Under the pieces are notes generated by a model. That model ran no database searches. It was not told where the DNA came from and worked only from the letters and a program-made list of their open reading frames with translations. Made by a program: the position numbers and the translations under genes. A DNA stretch of 64,000 bases from Catenulispora sp. GP43 (GTDB lineage: Bacteria > Actinomycetota > Actinomycetes > Streptomycetales > Catenulisporaceae): the NCBI RefSeq assembly GCF_041260665.1, contig NZ_JBGCCT010000003.1, positions 496,001-560,000 on the forward strand. The letters run 5' to 3'. Position 1 is the stretch's first letter. Every line of letters starts with the position of its first letter. Below, piece by piece: positions 9,293 through 18,083 of the stretch.

Positions 9293-9501
9293 GAAGTGGC
9301 TCCTTGGCCTGTCGTCAGCGCGGCGCCGCACCCGATGCGGGTGCTCCCCGAAACGCGCGGGCATGCCGCAGCGACGAGGTTAGGCCAAGTGAGCGAATGC
9401 GGTCCCTGATCCGGACGCGGTGCGTAGGGGAATTCATCTTTACGCCCCGGACAGATTCTCCGATTTGCGGCCAACAACCAGTTCGGGTTGTGATGGGACG
9501 C

Positions 9502-11886
9502 ATGACGCATCCTGGGACAGCCGTGACGGAGCCGCTCTCCGGGCTCAGCCAGGCCCAGGTCGCGCAGCGTGAGGCGGCCGGCGAGGTCAACGACATCCCC
9601 TCGAAGACCTCGCGCCCGCTGTCCGAGATCGTGCGATCGAACGTGTTCACGCCGTTCAACGCGATCATCGGCACGCTGTTCGTCATCGAGCTGGCGGTCG
9701 GCCCCATCCAGGACGCGCTGTTCGGCTTCGTCATCGTCGCCAACTCCGCGATCGGGATCTTCCAGGAGTGGCGGGCCAAGCAGACCCTGGACTCCCTCGC
9801 CGTGGTCGGCGAGTCCCGGCCCCGGGTCCTGCGCGACGGCGCCGAGCAGGAGATCGCGGCCTCGCGGATCGTGCTGGGCGATGTGATCGTGCTCGGTCCG
9901 GGCGATCGCGTCGTGGTGGACGGCGAGGTGGTGCGCGCCGACGCCCTGGAGGTCGACGAGTCGCTGCTGACAGGTGAGTCCGACTCGGTGCTCAAGCACA
10001 CCGGCGACGCGGTGATGTCCGGCTCGTTCGTGGTCGCCGGCTCCGGGGCGTTCCGGGCCACGAAGGTCGGGCACCAGGCCTACGCGGCCAAGCTGGCCGA
10101 GGAGGCCCAGAAATTCACGCTGGTCAACTCCGAGCTGCGCACCGGCATCAACAACATCCTGAAGTGGATGACCATGTTGATGGTCCCGGCCGGGATCCTT
10201 CAGGTGGTGACGCAGCTGAACCGCTCCGGCGGCGTCCGCGAGGGCATCAGCCGCACCATCGCCGGGCTGGTGCCGATGGTCCCCGAGGGTTTGGTGCTGC
10301 TGACCTCGGTGGCGTTCGCGGTCGGGGTGATCCGGCTGGGCCAGAAGAACTGCCTGGTGCAGGAACTGCCCGCGATCGAGGGCTTGGCGCGGGTGGACAC
10401 CGTGTGCCTGGACAAGACCGGCACGCTGACCGAGGGCGGGATGGCCTTCGACGGGGTCCAGGAGCTGCCCGGCGCGGCCGGCGGGTCCGGCACGGATGTC
10501 CCGACGGTGCTCGCGGCGCTCGGCGCGGCCGAGGAACGGCCCAACGCCACGATGCAGGCGGTGATGGAGAAGTTCCCGCCGAACGCGGACGGTTGGATCC
10601 CGGCCCAGGTCGCGCCGTTCTCCTCGGCCCGCAAGTGGTCCGGGGTCACCTTCGCCGACGGCAAGGGCACCTGGCTGCTCGGCGCGCCGGACGTCCTGGG
10701 CCGCGGCACCCCGGCCGCCGACCAGGCCGAGGAGCTGGGCTCCTCGGGGCTGCGGGTCCTGATGCTGGCCCGCGCCGAGGGCCCGGTGGACGAGGTGACC
10801 GCCGGTTCGAGCACCCCGGTCGCGCTCATCACGCTGCGCCAGCGCGTTCGCTCCGACGCCCGCGACACGCTGGACTATTTCGAGAAGCAGAGCGTCACGC
10901 TGAAGGTGATCTCCGGCGACAACGCGGTGTCGGTCGGCGCGGTCGCGGCGTCGCTGAAGCTGCCCGGGGCCGCCGACCCGAAGGACGCGCGCACGCTGCC
11001 CGAGGGCGACCCGGAGGCGTTCGCCGAGGACGTCGCGGGCCACTCGGTCTTCGGCCGGGTCACCCCGCAGCAGAAGCGCGAGATGGTCACGGCGCTGCAG
11101 TCCCGCGGCCACACCGTGGCCATGACCGGCGACGGCGTCAACGACGTGCTGGCCCTGAAGGACGCCGACATCGGCGTCGCGATGGGCTCCGGCGCCGGCG
11201 CCACGAAGGCGGTCGCGCAGATCGTGCTGCTGGATGACCGCTTCGCCACCCTGCCCGAGGTGGTCGCCGAGGGACGCCGGGTGATCGGCAACATCGAGCG
11301 GGTGGCGAACCTGTTCCTGGTGAAGTCGGTCTACTCCTTCGTGCTGGTGGTCCTGGTCGGGATCTTCCAGCTCGAGTATCCGTTCCTGCCCCGGCACACC
11401 ACCCTGATCGCCGCGCTGACCATCGGGATCCCGGCCTTCTTCCTGGCGCTGGCCCCGAACTACGAGCGGGCCAGACCCGGCTTCGTGCGGCGGGTGCTGC
11501 GCTTCGCCATCCCGGCCGGGCTGGTCGCCGGGATCGAGGTGTTCGTCGCCTACTGGGTGGCGCGCGGCGAGGAGAACACGCTGGGGGAAGCGCAGACCAC
11601 CGCGATGGTGTCGCTGTTCGCGTGCAGCCTGTACATCGTGCAGTTGGTGGCGAGGCCGATCGTGTGGTGGAAGGTCGTGCTCATCGCGTCGATGGCCGGC
11701 CTGTTCGTGCTCTGCGTCGCCCTGCCGGCCGGACGGCACTTCTTCGACCTGCACTTCGGCCCGTGGTACCAGTGGACCACCGGCCTGGTGATCGCCGCGG
11801 CGGCGTGCGTCGTGCTGGAACTGCTGTGGCGCTACCTCAGCGCGCACCGGACGGTGGCGGCGGCGGAGCCGGCCGAGGCCGGTTAG
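9502..11886 (+). CDS. ctpE: P-type cation ATPase, CtpE type (probable calcium transporter)
   Basis: 794 residues from the chosen ATG. TGES of the actuator domain is near residue 157, DKTGTLTEGG with the phosphorylated Asp near 304, and GDGVNDVLALKDADIGVAMG near 542. The fourth helix carries PEGL rather than the CPC/CPX of heavy-metal pumps. The order and wording of the motifs, such as the QELPAIEGLARVD stretch, closely follow mycobacterial CtpE, which is reported to take up calcium. It has about 10 membrane helices and lacks heavy-metal N-terminal domains. In-frame starts at 9490 (GTG) and 9493 (ATG) are also possible; I chose MTHPG because it fits the family start. It is transcribed alone, convergent with a lipoprotein gene. 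Confidence 0.88.
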   Translation: MTHPGTAVTEPLSGLSQAQVAQREAAGEVNDIPSKTSRPLSEIVRSNVFTPFNAIIGTLFVIELAVGPIQDALFGFVIVANSAIGIFQEWRAKQTLDSLAVVGESRPRVLRDGAEQEIAASRIVLGDVIVLGPGDRVVVDGEVVRADALEVDESLLTGESDSVLKHTGDAVMSGSFVVAGSGAFRATKVGHQAYAAKLAEEAQKFTLVNSELRTGINNILKWMTMLMVPAGILQVVTQLNRSGGVREGISRTIAGLVPMVPEGLVLLTSVAFAVGVIRLGQKNCLVQELPAIEGLARVDTVCLDKTGTLTEGGMAFDGVQELPGAAGGSGTDVPTVLAALGAAEERPNATMQAVMEKFPPNADGWIPAQVAPFSSARKWSGVTFADGKGTWLLGAPDVLGRGTPAADQAEELGSSGLRVLMLARAEGPVDEVTAGSSTPVALITLRQRVRSDARDTLDYFEKQSVTLKVISGDNAVSVGAVAASLKLPGAADPKDARTLPEGDPEAFAEDVAGHSVFGRVTPQQKREMVTALQSRGHTVAMTGDGVNDVLALKDADIGVAMGSGAGATKAVAQIVLLDDRFATLPEVVAEGRRVIGNIERVANLFLVKSVYSFVLVVLVGIFQLEYPFLPRHTTLIAALTIGIPAFFLALAPNYERARPGFVRRVLRFAIPAGLVAGIEVFVAYWVARGEENTLGEAQTTAMVSLFACSLYIVQLVARPIVWWKVVLIASMAGLFVLCVALPAGRHFFDLHFGPWYQWTTGLVIAAAACVVLELLWRYLSAHRTVAAAEPAEAG

Positions 11887-11908
11887 CCGCCGCCGGCCGA
11901 TCGGCGGC
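11886..11908. terminator. Bidirectional hairpin between convergent genes
   Basis: GCCGCCG pairs with CGGCGGC around a 9-nt loop in the 24-bp gap between the ATPase stop and the lipoprotein stop. Both genes end here, so it may serve both strands. Confidence 0.55.
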
Positions 11909-11910
11909 GC

Positions 11911-12495
11911 TCAGCTGCATCCGGCGGTCTTCAGGACGGTCGGGTTGACGCCCGGGGTGATCCCGGCGAGCTTGCACAAGGTGGCGTCGGAGACCTGCCA
12001 GTTGCCCGAGGACGCGTCGTAGACCGCGTCCCCGCTGGCGTGCGGCAGCGCCGGCTGGCCGTTCAGCAGGATCGCGAAGTCGACGTTGGCGTGCGTGGGG
12101 CTGTCGAAGGTCACGGTGTTGACCTGGATCGAGGACTTCTCCCCGTTGGCCGCCGCGGCCAGCGCGGTGAGCAGGCCCTGCACCTGGGCGGCGTTCTGCA
12201 CCATCGCGGCTTTGGTGGCGGTGCTGATGCTGTTGTCGAAGAACTTGTTGTACGCGTCCTTCACCTGCTGGGTCGCGCCCGCCACGTCGGAGGGCTGGCC
12301 GCCGGACGGTGCGCTGCTGGAGCTGGAGCTGCTGGAACCGCCCGCCATAGAGCTCGAACTGCTCGAACCGCCGGCGGTGGTGGTGCTACCGCTCGCCGAG
12401 GGCGAGGACTTGCTGGAGGAACAACCGGCGGCGAGGAGTGCCGCCACGGCGAGGGTGGCGCCGGTTCGGACAAGCGATGTGCGTCGAGATGTCAC
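11911..12495 (-). CDS. Lipoprotein with serine-rich linker and possible Mtb12-like domain
   Basis: 194 residues. The lipobox LAAGC with Cys near residue 25 marks lipid anchoring. Residues 26-70 are an almost pure Ser/Gly/Ala/Thr linker. Residues about 72-194 form a small alpha/beta domain (VKDAYNKFFDNSIST, then VTFDSPTHANVDFAILLNG, then WQVSDATLCKLAG). This pattern resembles mycobacterial low-molecular-weight antigen Mtb12/LppK proteins, but I hold that lightly. The start is GTG at 12495. No function is known. It is transcribed toward the ATPase gene and divergently from the small membrane protein at 12614. Confidence 0.75.
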   Translation of the reverse strand: MTSRRTSLVRTGATLAVAALLAAGCSSSKSSPSASGSTTTAGGSSSSSSMAGGSSSSSSSSAPSGGQPSDVAGATQQVKDAYNKFFDNSISTATKAAMVQNAAQVQGLLTALAAAANGEKSSIQVNTVTFDSPTHANVDFAILLNGQPALPHASGDAVYDASSGNWQVSDATLCKLAGITPGVNPTVLKTAGCS

Positions 12496-12613
12496 GGAGG
12501 ATCACGCTCCTGAAGAGTATTCCCGGCCTCTTCCACCTGACATACCATCATCTCCAGTAAGGGTCCACAGACACACCCGCCTCACGGATGTTGCCGGAAG
12601 GTATTCGGAGCCT

Positions 12614-12895
12614 ATGTCGCGCCTCGACGAACTGGACCGGCGGACCCGTGTGGCGCTCGGCGGTGCCGTCGGTTTCGTCGGGGTGCTCCTGCTGGTGGTG
12701 GGCTGGTATCTGATCTCGGGCGAGGCGATCGCGGCCAAGCAGCTGCCGTATCTGGCGTCCGCCTCGATACCCGGCGCGGTGTTGGTGGTGTGCGGGTTCG
12801 TCCTCGCGATATCCGGGAGCACCGACCCTGATACAGCTCGGCGCATCGCGGAGTTGCACGCGTTGCTCACCGAGGACTCCGAGGCTGAGGAGTAG
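12614..12895 (+). CDS. Small two-helix membrane protein, unknown function
   Basis: 93 residues: a short charged N-terminus (SRLDELDRRTRVALGG), two hydrophobic helices at about 15-35 and 47-67, and an acidic C-terminal helix ending TEDSEAEE. I do not recognise a family. The next gene, the fused Liv permease, starts 7 nt after its stop, so they are probably cotranscribed and the protein may belong with the transporter. The start is the first ATG giving a sensible protein. Confidence 0.7.
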   Translation: MSRLDELDRRTRVALGGAVGFVGVLLLVVGWYLISGEAIAAKQLPYLASASIPGAVLVVCGFVLAISGSTDPDTARRIAELHALLTEDSEAEE

Positions 12896-12902
12896 GCGCG
12901 CG

Positions 12903-14834
12903 ATGTTCTACGCCGGTCTCGCGCTGAACGGGCTGGCGATCGGGTGCGTGGCGGCGCTGGCCGCGGTGGGGCTCCTGGCCACCTACCGGGTGACCGGCGT
13001 CTTCAACATCGCCTTCGGCTCCACCGCGGTGTTCTGTGCCTACGTCATGTGGCAGTGCGTGCGGGTGTGGCGGATGCCCGTCGGCGTGGCCGCCTTGCTG
13101 GTGCTGGGGATCGTCGCCCCGGGCGTCGGGCTGCTGCTGGAGCGGTTGGTTTATCGGCCGTTGCGGCGCAGCGGGGCGTCCGGGTTGTTGGTGGCGACGC
13201 TCGGTGTGCTGGTGCTCCAGCTCGGGGTGGTCTTCCTGCTGTGGGGCGGGCGTTCCTACGTGGACGCGCCTTCGTTGCTGCCGGCCGGCTCGGTGCGGTT
13301 GACGGGATCGCTGGCCCTGTCCTACGCGACCATCGTCGAGCTCTGCGTCGTCGCCCTGATCGCCATAGTGCTGACCTTCCTCCTGCGTGCCACGCGGGTC
13401 GGCCTGATGGTGCGGGCCGTGGTCGACGACCGGGACCTGGCCGCCGCCCTGGTGCCCGCCGACCGGCTCGCCGCCGGAGGATGGGCGTTCGGGTCGTTCC
13501 TGGCCGGCGTCGCCGGGGTGCTGTGGGCTCCGATCTACCACCTGGATCCGTACAGCCTGACGCTGACCGTGCTGGAGACGATGGGTGTCGCGGTCCTGGC
13601 GCGGCTGACGTCCTTGCCGGTGGCGGTGCTCGCGGCGTTGGCGATCGGGATCGCGCAGACCGAGCTGACGGCGGTGCATCCGGCGGCGCGGTGGCAGGGA
13701 TTGGTCGACGCGTTCCACACGAACCTGTTCGTGCTGGTGCTCTTCGCGGCGCTGATGGTGGTGCCCCGCTTGGGGATCCGGGACCCGGGGGAGATCGGAA
13801 CCGGACTCCACCGCGTAGGCGCGCGACGGACTTCGAACCCTGATCTTGTCAGCCGGCTGCCGATGGGCGCGCTGTCGTTGGTGTTGGCGCTGCCGCTGTT
13901 CTTCGATCCGGCGGATCTGCGGGCCTCGTTGGCGGTACCGGCGCTGGCCGTGGTGTTCGTGTCGTTGGTGGTCGCCACCGGATACGCCGGCCAGATCTCA
14001 TTGGGGCAGGCCGGCTACGCGGGGCTCGGGGCGCTGTTCATGGCGAAGCTGGCCGGGGCGGGGGTGCCGTGGCTGGTGGCATTGTTCCTCGGGCCGCTGT
14101 TGGTGGTGCCACTGGGGTGGCTCACGGGCGCTGTGTTTGTCAATAAAGGCATAGCTATCCACCGGCGCGGGCTCTACCTCGCTCTGACGACCTTCGCGAC
14201 AGCAGCGGTGGTCGCCCGCTTCGTCTTCGCGCAGCCTGTGTTCGTCGGCGGCTTGGTGGTCTCGCGACCGCCGGACTTCACGGATGACCATTGGTTTTAC
14301 GCTCTCGAACTCGCCTGCCTGCTGCTCGCGCTGCTGCTGGTCCGCTCCCTGCACAGCGGCCCGATGGGGCGCGCGCTGGTGGCGCTGCGCGATTCGGAGG
14401 CGGCGGCGGTCTCGGCGGGGATCGATGTGCGGCGGATGAAGGTGTTCGTGTTCGCCTGCGCGGCGGGGCTGGCCGGCCTCGGCGGCGCCCTGACGACGTC
14501 CGCCGCGCAGGCGTTCAACCCCACGGACTTCGACCCCGTGCAGGGTCTGGTGTGGTTCGCGGCGGTCGCGGTGTGGGGCGTGGACTCGGCGCTGGGCGCC
14601 GTCGTCGGGGCCGCGGCGCTGGTGGCGGTGGACGTCGGGACGGTGGTGGGGGTATCGGGGCTGCTGATCGGCGCCGGCGCGGTGGTGCTCGGGCGGTCCC
14701 CGGGCGGGATCGGCGCGGCGGTGCGGCGGGGCGGGGACTGGCTGGCGCGGCCGGCGCGGCGTCCGACCACCCGGCGGCTCAGCCCCGCCGGCCGCGCGCT
14801 GGCGGCGCGGGCGCGGGAGCGGCGGGCCTCATGA
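12903..14834 (+). CDS. Fused LivH-LivM branched-chain amino-acid type ABC permease
   Basis: 643 residues containing two permease domains normally encoded by two genes. Residues about 1-290 match LivH (GLAIGCVAALAAVGL start, the LLERLVYRPLRRSG segment and the EELVAR-like EAA region). After a linker near 300, residues about 315-610 match LivM (ATGYAGQISLGQAGYAGLGA, then the ALRDSEAAAVSAGIDVRRMKVFVFACAAGLAGLGGAL region). The C-terminal 35 residues are basic and cytoplasmic. The product should form the whole membrane channel of a HAAT-family importer (branched-chain amino acids, amides or urea). The gene overlaps livG by 4 nt (ATGA). No substrate-binding protein gene lies next to it, which is unusual. 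Confidence 0.88.
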   Translation: MFYAGLALNGLAIGCVAALAAVGLLATYRVTGVFNIAFGSTAVFCAYVMWQCVRVWRMPVGVAALLVLGIVAPGVGLLLERLVYRPLRRSGASGLLVATLGVLVLQLGVVFLLWGGRSYVDAPSLLPAGSVRLTGSLALSYATIVELCVVALIAIVLTFLLRATRVGLMVRAVVDDRDLAAALVPADRLAAGGWAFGSFLAGVAGVLWAPIYHLDPYSLTLTVLETMGVAVLARLTSLPVAVLAALAIGIAQTELTAVHPAARWQGLVDAFHTNLFVLVLFAALMVVPRLGIRDPGEIGTGLHRVGARRTSNPDLVSRLPMGALSLVLALPLFFDPADLRASLAVPALAVVFVSLVVATGYAGQISLGQAGYAGLGALFMAKLAGAGVPWLVALFLGPLLVVPLGWLTGAVFVNKGIAIHRRGLYLALTTFATAAVVARFVFAQPVFVGGLVVSRPPDFTDDHWFYALELACLLLALLLVRSLHSGPMGRALVALRDSEAAAVSAGIDVRRMKVFVFACAAGLAGLGGALTTSAAQAFNPTDFDPVQGLVWFAAVAVWGVDSALGAVVGAAALVAVDVGTVVGVSGLLIGAGAVVLGRSPGGIGAAVRRGGDWLARPARRPTTRRLSPAGRALAARARERRAS

Positions 14835-15619
14835 GCGGCGGGCAACGGTTCACGGCGTTGCAGATCAGAGGGCTGCGACGCAGCTTCGGCGGCGTGACCG
14901 CGGTCGACGACGCGGACCTGGACGTCCCGGCCGGCGCGGTCACCGCGCTGATCGGGCCGAACGGGGCCGGGAAGACGACGCTGTTCCACTGCGTCACCGG
15001 GCTGGACACCGCGGACGCCGGGAGCGTGCGGCTGGTCGGCGCGTCCGAGGCCTCGTCGCTGCTTCTCAGTGGTCTGCCACCGCATGCCCGGGCCCGGGCC
15101 GGCGTCGCCTGGACCTTCCAGCGCATCGAGCTCTTCGCCGGCCTCACCGTCGCGGAGAACGTCAGCGTCGGCGCGGAGAACCGGCGCGGCCGTCCGTTGC
15201 TGGCCGGTCTGCTGGGCCTGCCCGATCCCCGCCGCGCCGCCGTGCGGGCCACCACCGCCGCCGTCCTGGACCGGCTCGGGCTCACGGCCCTCGCCGACGT
15301 CTCCGCGGGCTCGCTGCCCATCGGCACCATGCGCCTGGTCGAACTCGGGCGCGCGCTGGCCGCTGAACCGGCCGCGCTGCTGCTCGACGAGCCGGCCTCC
15401 GGGCTCGACGACCGCCAGATCGCGCGGCTGGCCGAGGTGCTGCGGGCGCTGGCCGCCGACGGCCTGGCGATCCTGCTCGTGGAGCACGACATCCGCTTCG
15501 TCACGGCCGTCGCCGACCGCGCCTACCTCATGGTGGCCGGCCGGGTGCTGTTGTCCGGCAGTCCGGACGAGGTGTTCGCCTCCGAACTGGCCCGCGAGAT
15601 CTACGTGGGCGATTCCTGA
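14831..15619 (+). CDS. ABC transporter ATP-binding protein, LivG type
   Basis: 262 residues. Walker A GPNGAGKTT near residue 41, Q-loop AWTFQRIELF near 95, Walker B LLLDEPASGLDD near 187 and the switch His in LLVEHDIRFV near 218. The family signature, normally LSYGQQR-like in LivG, is replaced by GSLPIGTMRLVELG, so the C-loop is degenerate. LivG enzymes are tolerant here, but the missing Gln/Arg pair deserves note. The ATG overlaps the permease stop (ATGA) and the stop overlaps the livF start by one base (TGATG). It pairs with the LivF protein to energise the fused permease. Confidence 0.88.
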   Translation: MSGGQRFTALQIRGLRRSFGGVTAVDDADLDVPAGAVTALIGPNGAGKTTLFHCVTGLDTADAGSVRLVGASEASSLLLSGLPPHARARAGVAWTFQRIELFAGLTVAENVSVGAENRRGRPLLAGLLGLPDPRRAAVRATTAAVLDRLGLTALADVSAGSLPIGTMRLVELGRALAAEPAALLLDEPASGLDDRQIARLAEVLRALAADGLAILLVEHDIRFVTAVADRAYLMVAGRVLLSGSPDEVFASELAREIYVGDS

Positions 15620-16281
15620 TGCTCACGCTCGACGCGGTCCGCGTCCGCTACGGTCCCCTGGAGGCGTTGCACGGGGTCAGCCTCAGCGTCGGGCAGGGTG
15701 AGGTGACCGCCGTCCTGGGCCGCAACGGAGCCGGCAAGTCCACCCTTCTGCGTGCGGTGGCCGGCTACCTGCGCACGTCCTCCGGCCGCATCCAGTGGCA
15801 GGGCGCTGATATCACGCGCGCCCCGATACGCCGCCGCGCCGCCGCGGGCGTGATGCTGATCCCCGACGAGGGCGGCGTGTTCCGCACCCTGACCGTCCGC
15901 GAGAACCTGGACCTGTTCGCCGCCGGCCGCGACCTCGCCCCGGCCCTCGACGCGTTCCCGGATCTCAGTACCCTGTCACACCGCCGCGCGGCCCAGCTGT
16001 CCGGCGGCGAGCAGCAGATGCTCGCCCTGTCCCGCGCCCTGCTGGCCCCCTGGCGCCTGCTGCTGGTCGACGAGCTCTCGCACGGCCTGGCCCCGGTCCT
16101 GGCCGCCCGCCTGTACGAGGTCCTGGCCGCCCTCGCCGCGGCGCACCCCGACCGCGCCGTGGTCCTGGCCGAACCCGAACCCCGCGAAGCACTGGCGCTG
16201 GCCGCCCGCATCCACGTCCTGCGCCGCGGAGAACTCGCCGCCACGGGTTCCCCCACCGACTTCGATCCCGCTACGTTGTGA
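15619..16281 (+). CDS. ABC transporter ATP-binding protein, LivF type
   Basis: 220 residues. Walker A GRNGAGKST near residue 34, canonical signature LSGGEQQM near 129, Walker B LLVDELSHGLAP near 150. The H-loop His is replaced: the expected VEQ/VEH stretch reads VVLAEPEPREAL, so this subunit appears to lack the switch histidine. Since LivG keeps a His but has a poor signature, the pair may have one dominant ATP site. It is coupled to both neighbours by overlaps (TGATG upstream, GTGA downstream). Confidence 0.87.
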   Translation: MLTLDAVRVRYGPLEALHGVSLSVGQGEVTAVLGRNGAGKSTLLRAVAGYLRTSSGRIQWQGADITRAPIRRRAAAGVMLIPDEGGVFRTLTVRENLDLFAAGRDLAPALDAFPDLSTLSHRRAAQLSGGEQQMLALSRALLAPWRLLLVDELSHGLAPVLAARLYEVLAALAAAHPDRAVVLAEPEPREALALAARIHVLRRGELAATGSPTDFDPATL

Positions 16282-16694
16282 CCATGGAAGCGCCCACGGA
16301 CCTGTTCGACCCCTCGCGCGACCCCCGCGCCGACCTGGCCGAGGCCCGCCAAGCCGCCGCCAAGGACGGCAAGGACATCCTCCTGGCCCTGGGCGCCCGC
16401 TGGTGCCCGGACTGCACCGCCTTCGAGGACTGGACCCGCGACCCCGACGTGGCCGAAGTCCTGGCCCGCGACTACCACCTGGTCACCGTCAGCGTCGGCA
16501 CCGAACGCGGCCAGCGCGACCAGAACGCCGACATCGACGCCGACTTCAACCACCCGATCGCCGGCGGCATCCCGTCCCTGTCGGTCCTCAACCCCGAGGG
16601 CAAGATCCGCTTCGACTCCGCCGACGGCGAGTTCGCCCGGGCGCGGAAGATGAAGCCGGCGGACCTTCTGGACTTCTTGAAGTACGGGCGCTGA
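16278..16694 (+). CDS. Thioredoxin-like protein with WCPDC motif
   Basis: 138 residues (from GTG 16278; ATG 16284 is an alternative). It has the thioredoxin pattern: DILLALGARWCPDCTAFEDW with a CPDC redox pair near residues 43-46, a cis-Pro stretch GGIPSLSVLNPEGK near 95-105, and no signal peptide, so it should be cytoplasmic. Unlike classical thioredoxin it carries WCPDC rather than WCGPC, as in the thioredoxin_7/YbbN-like group. The GTG lies inside the GTGA overlap with the LivF gene, so it appears translationally coupled to the amino-acid transporter; the reason for that is not known. Confidence 0.8.
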   Translation: MTMEAPTDLFDPSRDPRADLAEARQAAAKDGKDILLALGARWCPDCTAFEDWTRDPDVAEVLARDYHLVTVSVGTERGQRDQNADIDADFNHPIAGGIPSLSVLNPEGKIRFDSADGEFARARKMKPADLLDFLKYGR

Positions 16695-16764
16695 CAAACG
16701 GATTAGTCCGAACAGGTGATTGAAGTGCATTCGCCTGCGGTGACCGACTGGCTACGCTGAACTT

Positions 16765-17466
16765 ATGGAGTCAGATCGAGTTCCACCAGAAGGTTGGTCT
16801 CCCATGAGCGTCGGCTTTGTGGAGGTTCCACTCCCGGACTCGCCGTACGAGATGTGGATCCGCGGCGAGCTTGAGGGTTATCTCGGCCTGCCGGAGGGCT
16901 TCCGCGCCGAGATCATCGAGGGGGACATCGTCGTGTCGCCTGCCGCTCGCTTCACGCACAACAGGATCGCCGCACGCATCGCTGCCGCATTCGTGCGGGC
17001 ATCGGACGCCGACCCGGAGTTCCGGTGGGAAGCGGTGCCCAACACCGGCGTCGGAGAGCCGGAGTCCAAGGGCTGGATTCCGGATGTGGCCATCGTGGAC
17101 AACAGGCGCGGCGACGAAGCAGCCGAGGCGGGGCTGGTGGTCATCGGCCCGCGCGACATGGCCATGGCCGTCGAGGTCACTTCGCCGTCGAACGCCGATC
17201 ACGACCGTGAGCCCGGCCCTCAGCACCGGCGCAAGAACGGTAACCGGATCATGAGCAAGTGGACCGACTACGCGTCCGCCGGGGTCGAGTTCTACCTGCT
17301 GGTCGATGGCGACCCGCGGGTCGCGCGAGCCATCCTCTACTTCGATCCGAATCCGGAGACGAGCCGCTACGAGTCCGCGATCGCGTGGGACCTGGGCGAG
17401 CCGATCGTGCTGCCCGAGCCCTTCGGCCTGACCATCGACACCGCGGACTGGAAAATCTGGTCCTGA
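16765..17466 (+). CDS. Uma2/DUF820 family PD-(D/E)XK nuclease-like protein
   Basis: 233 residues. The Uma2 core is clear: FRAEIIEGDIVVSPA (acidic residue of the fold), WIPDVAIVD (the PD motif) near 110, MAVEVTSPSN (the E-X-K/T position) near 140 and KWTDYASAGVEFYLLVD near 170. The family is very abundant in actinomycetes and cyanobacteria; nuclease activity is inferred from fold. TACGCT lies 6 nt before the ATG with no ribosome-binding site, suggesting a leaderless transcript; an internal ATG at 16804 is a possible alternative start. It is a single-gene unit converging on the SseB-like gene. Confidence 0.85.
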   Translation: MESDRVPPEGWSPMSVGFVEVPLPDSPYEMWIRGELEGYLGLPEGFRAEIIEGDIVVSPAARFTHNRIAARIAAAFVRASDADPEFRWEAVPNTGVGEPESKGWIPDVAIVDNRRGDEAAEAGLVVIGPRDMAMAVEVTSPSNADHDREPGPQHRRKNGNRIMSKWTDYASAGVEFYLLVDGDPRVARAILYFDPNPETSRYESAIAWDLGEPIVLPEPFGLTIDTADWKIWS

Positions 17467-17481
17467 CCAGCGTTCCGCGGC

Positions 17482-17883
17482 CTAAGCCCCGTACAACCGC
17501 TGCATCGCGTAAGCCGTCATCTGCTCGATCGCCTTCGCGTCGAACACGATCCGGTGCTCCCCCTCGATGTCCAGCACGATCCCGTACCCGGTCGGCAGCA
17601 GGTCCAGAACCTCGCCGCCGGTCACGGTGAAGTACCGCGACTCCTCGCCGGAGTAGGCGCGCAGCTCGGTGAGCGAGCTGAACATGGGGATCACCGGCTC
17701 CGGGGTGTCGTGCAGGGCCAGGAATCCCGGCTGTTCGCCGCGCGGGCAGTAGATCTTCGCGCTGTTGAACACCGTGTAGAAGTCCTCGGGGCCCATCACG
17801 CCGCCGGTGAACGCGCGGATCGCGTCGCTCAGGGCGGGGTTGGCCACCTGGGACGGCGGGGGCTCCTGGGGATAGCCGTACAC
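17482..17883 (-). CDS. SseB N-terminal domain family protein
   Basis: 133 residues. The pattern NPALSDAIRAFTGG, FYTVFNSAKIYCPR, IPMFSSLTELRAYSG, LLPTGYGIVLDIEGEHRIVFDAKAI matches the SseB N-terminal domain found in small, uncharacterised actinobacterial proteins. No catalytic residues are known. It starts at GTG 17883; TAGGCT lies 8 nt upstream in the reverse strand, so translation may be leaderless. It is convergent with the Uma2-like gene (15 bp gap). Confidence 0.78.
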   Translation of the reverse strand: MYGYPQEPPPSQVANPALSDAIRAFTGGVMGPEDFYTVFNSAKIYCPRGEQPGFLALHDTPEPVIPMFSSLTELRAYSGEESRYFTVTGGEVLDLLPTGYGIVLDIEGEHRIVFDAKAIEQMTAYAMQRLYGA

Positions 17884-17988
17884 GTCACGAGAGCCTACCC
17901 GCCGCTCGAGGTGCGGCGCACGGCGCCGGCGTGATCGACCTCACCGCCGCCCCCGGCGAATAGGGCGAGGTCCGGGCTTGCGGCTAGT

Positions 17989-18032
17989 TACCAGCGGGTA
18001 GCATCCTGGGGAGAGCTTATTACTCATCAGTA
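17989..18032 (+). promoter_or_regulatory. Two TACYnnnnRGTA inverted-repeat operators before the acyl-CoA dehydrogenase gene
   Basis: TACCAGCGGGTA (17989-18000) and TACTCATCAGTA (18021-18032) share the form TACY-N4-RGTA and start 32 bp apart, three helical turns. They lie 52-95 bp before the FadE5-type start. The layout fits a TetR-family fatty-acid regulator binding two faces-aligned sites. The regulator is not in the window. Confidence 0.5.
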
Positions 18033-18083
18033 CGACCGGAACGTAAACCCTGAGCCGGTCCGGGACAGCGGGAGCCTACGGCG

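Noticed and set aside
9256-11847. 863-codon minus frame opposite ctpE
   Set aside because: The plus strand encodes an unmistakable P-type ATPase; the minus product is His/Gln/Arg-rich noise.
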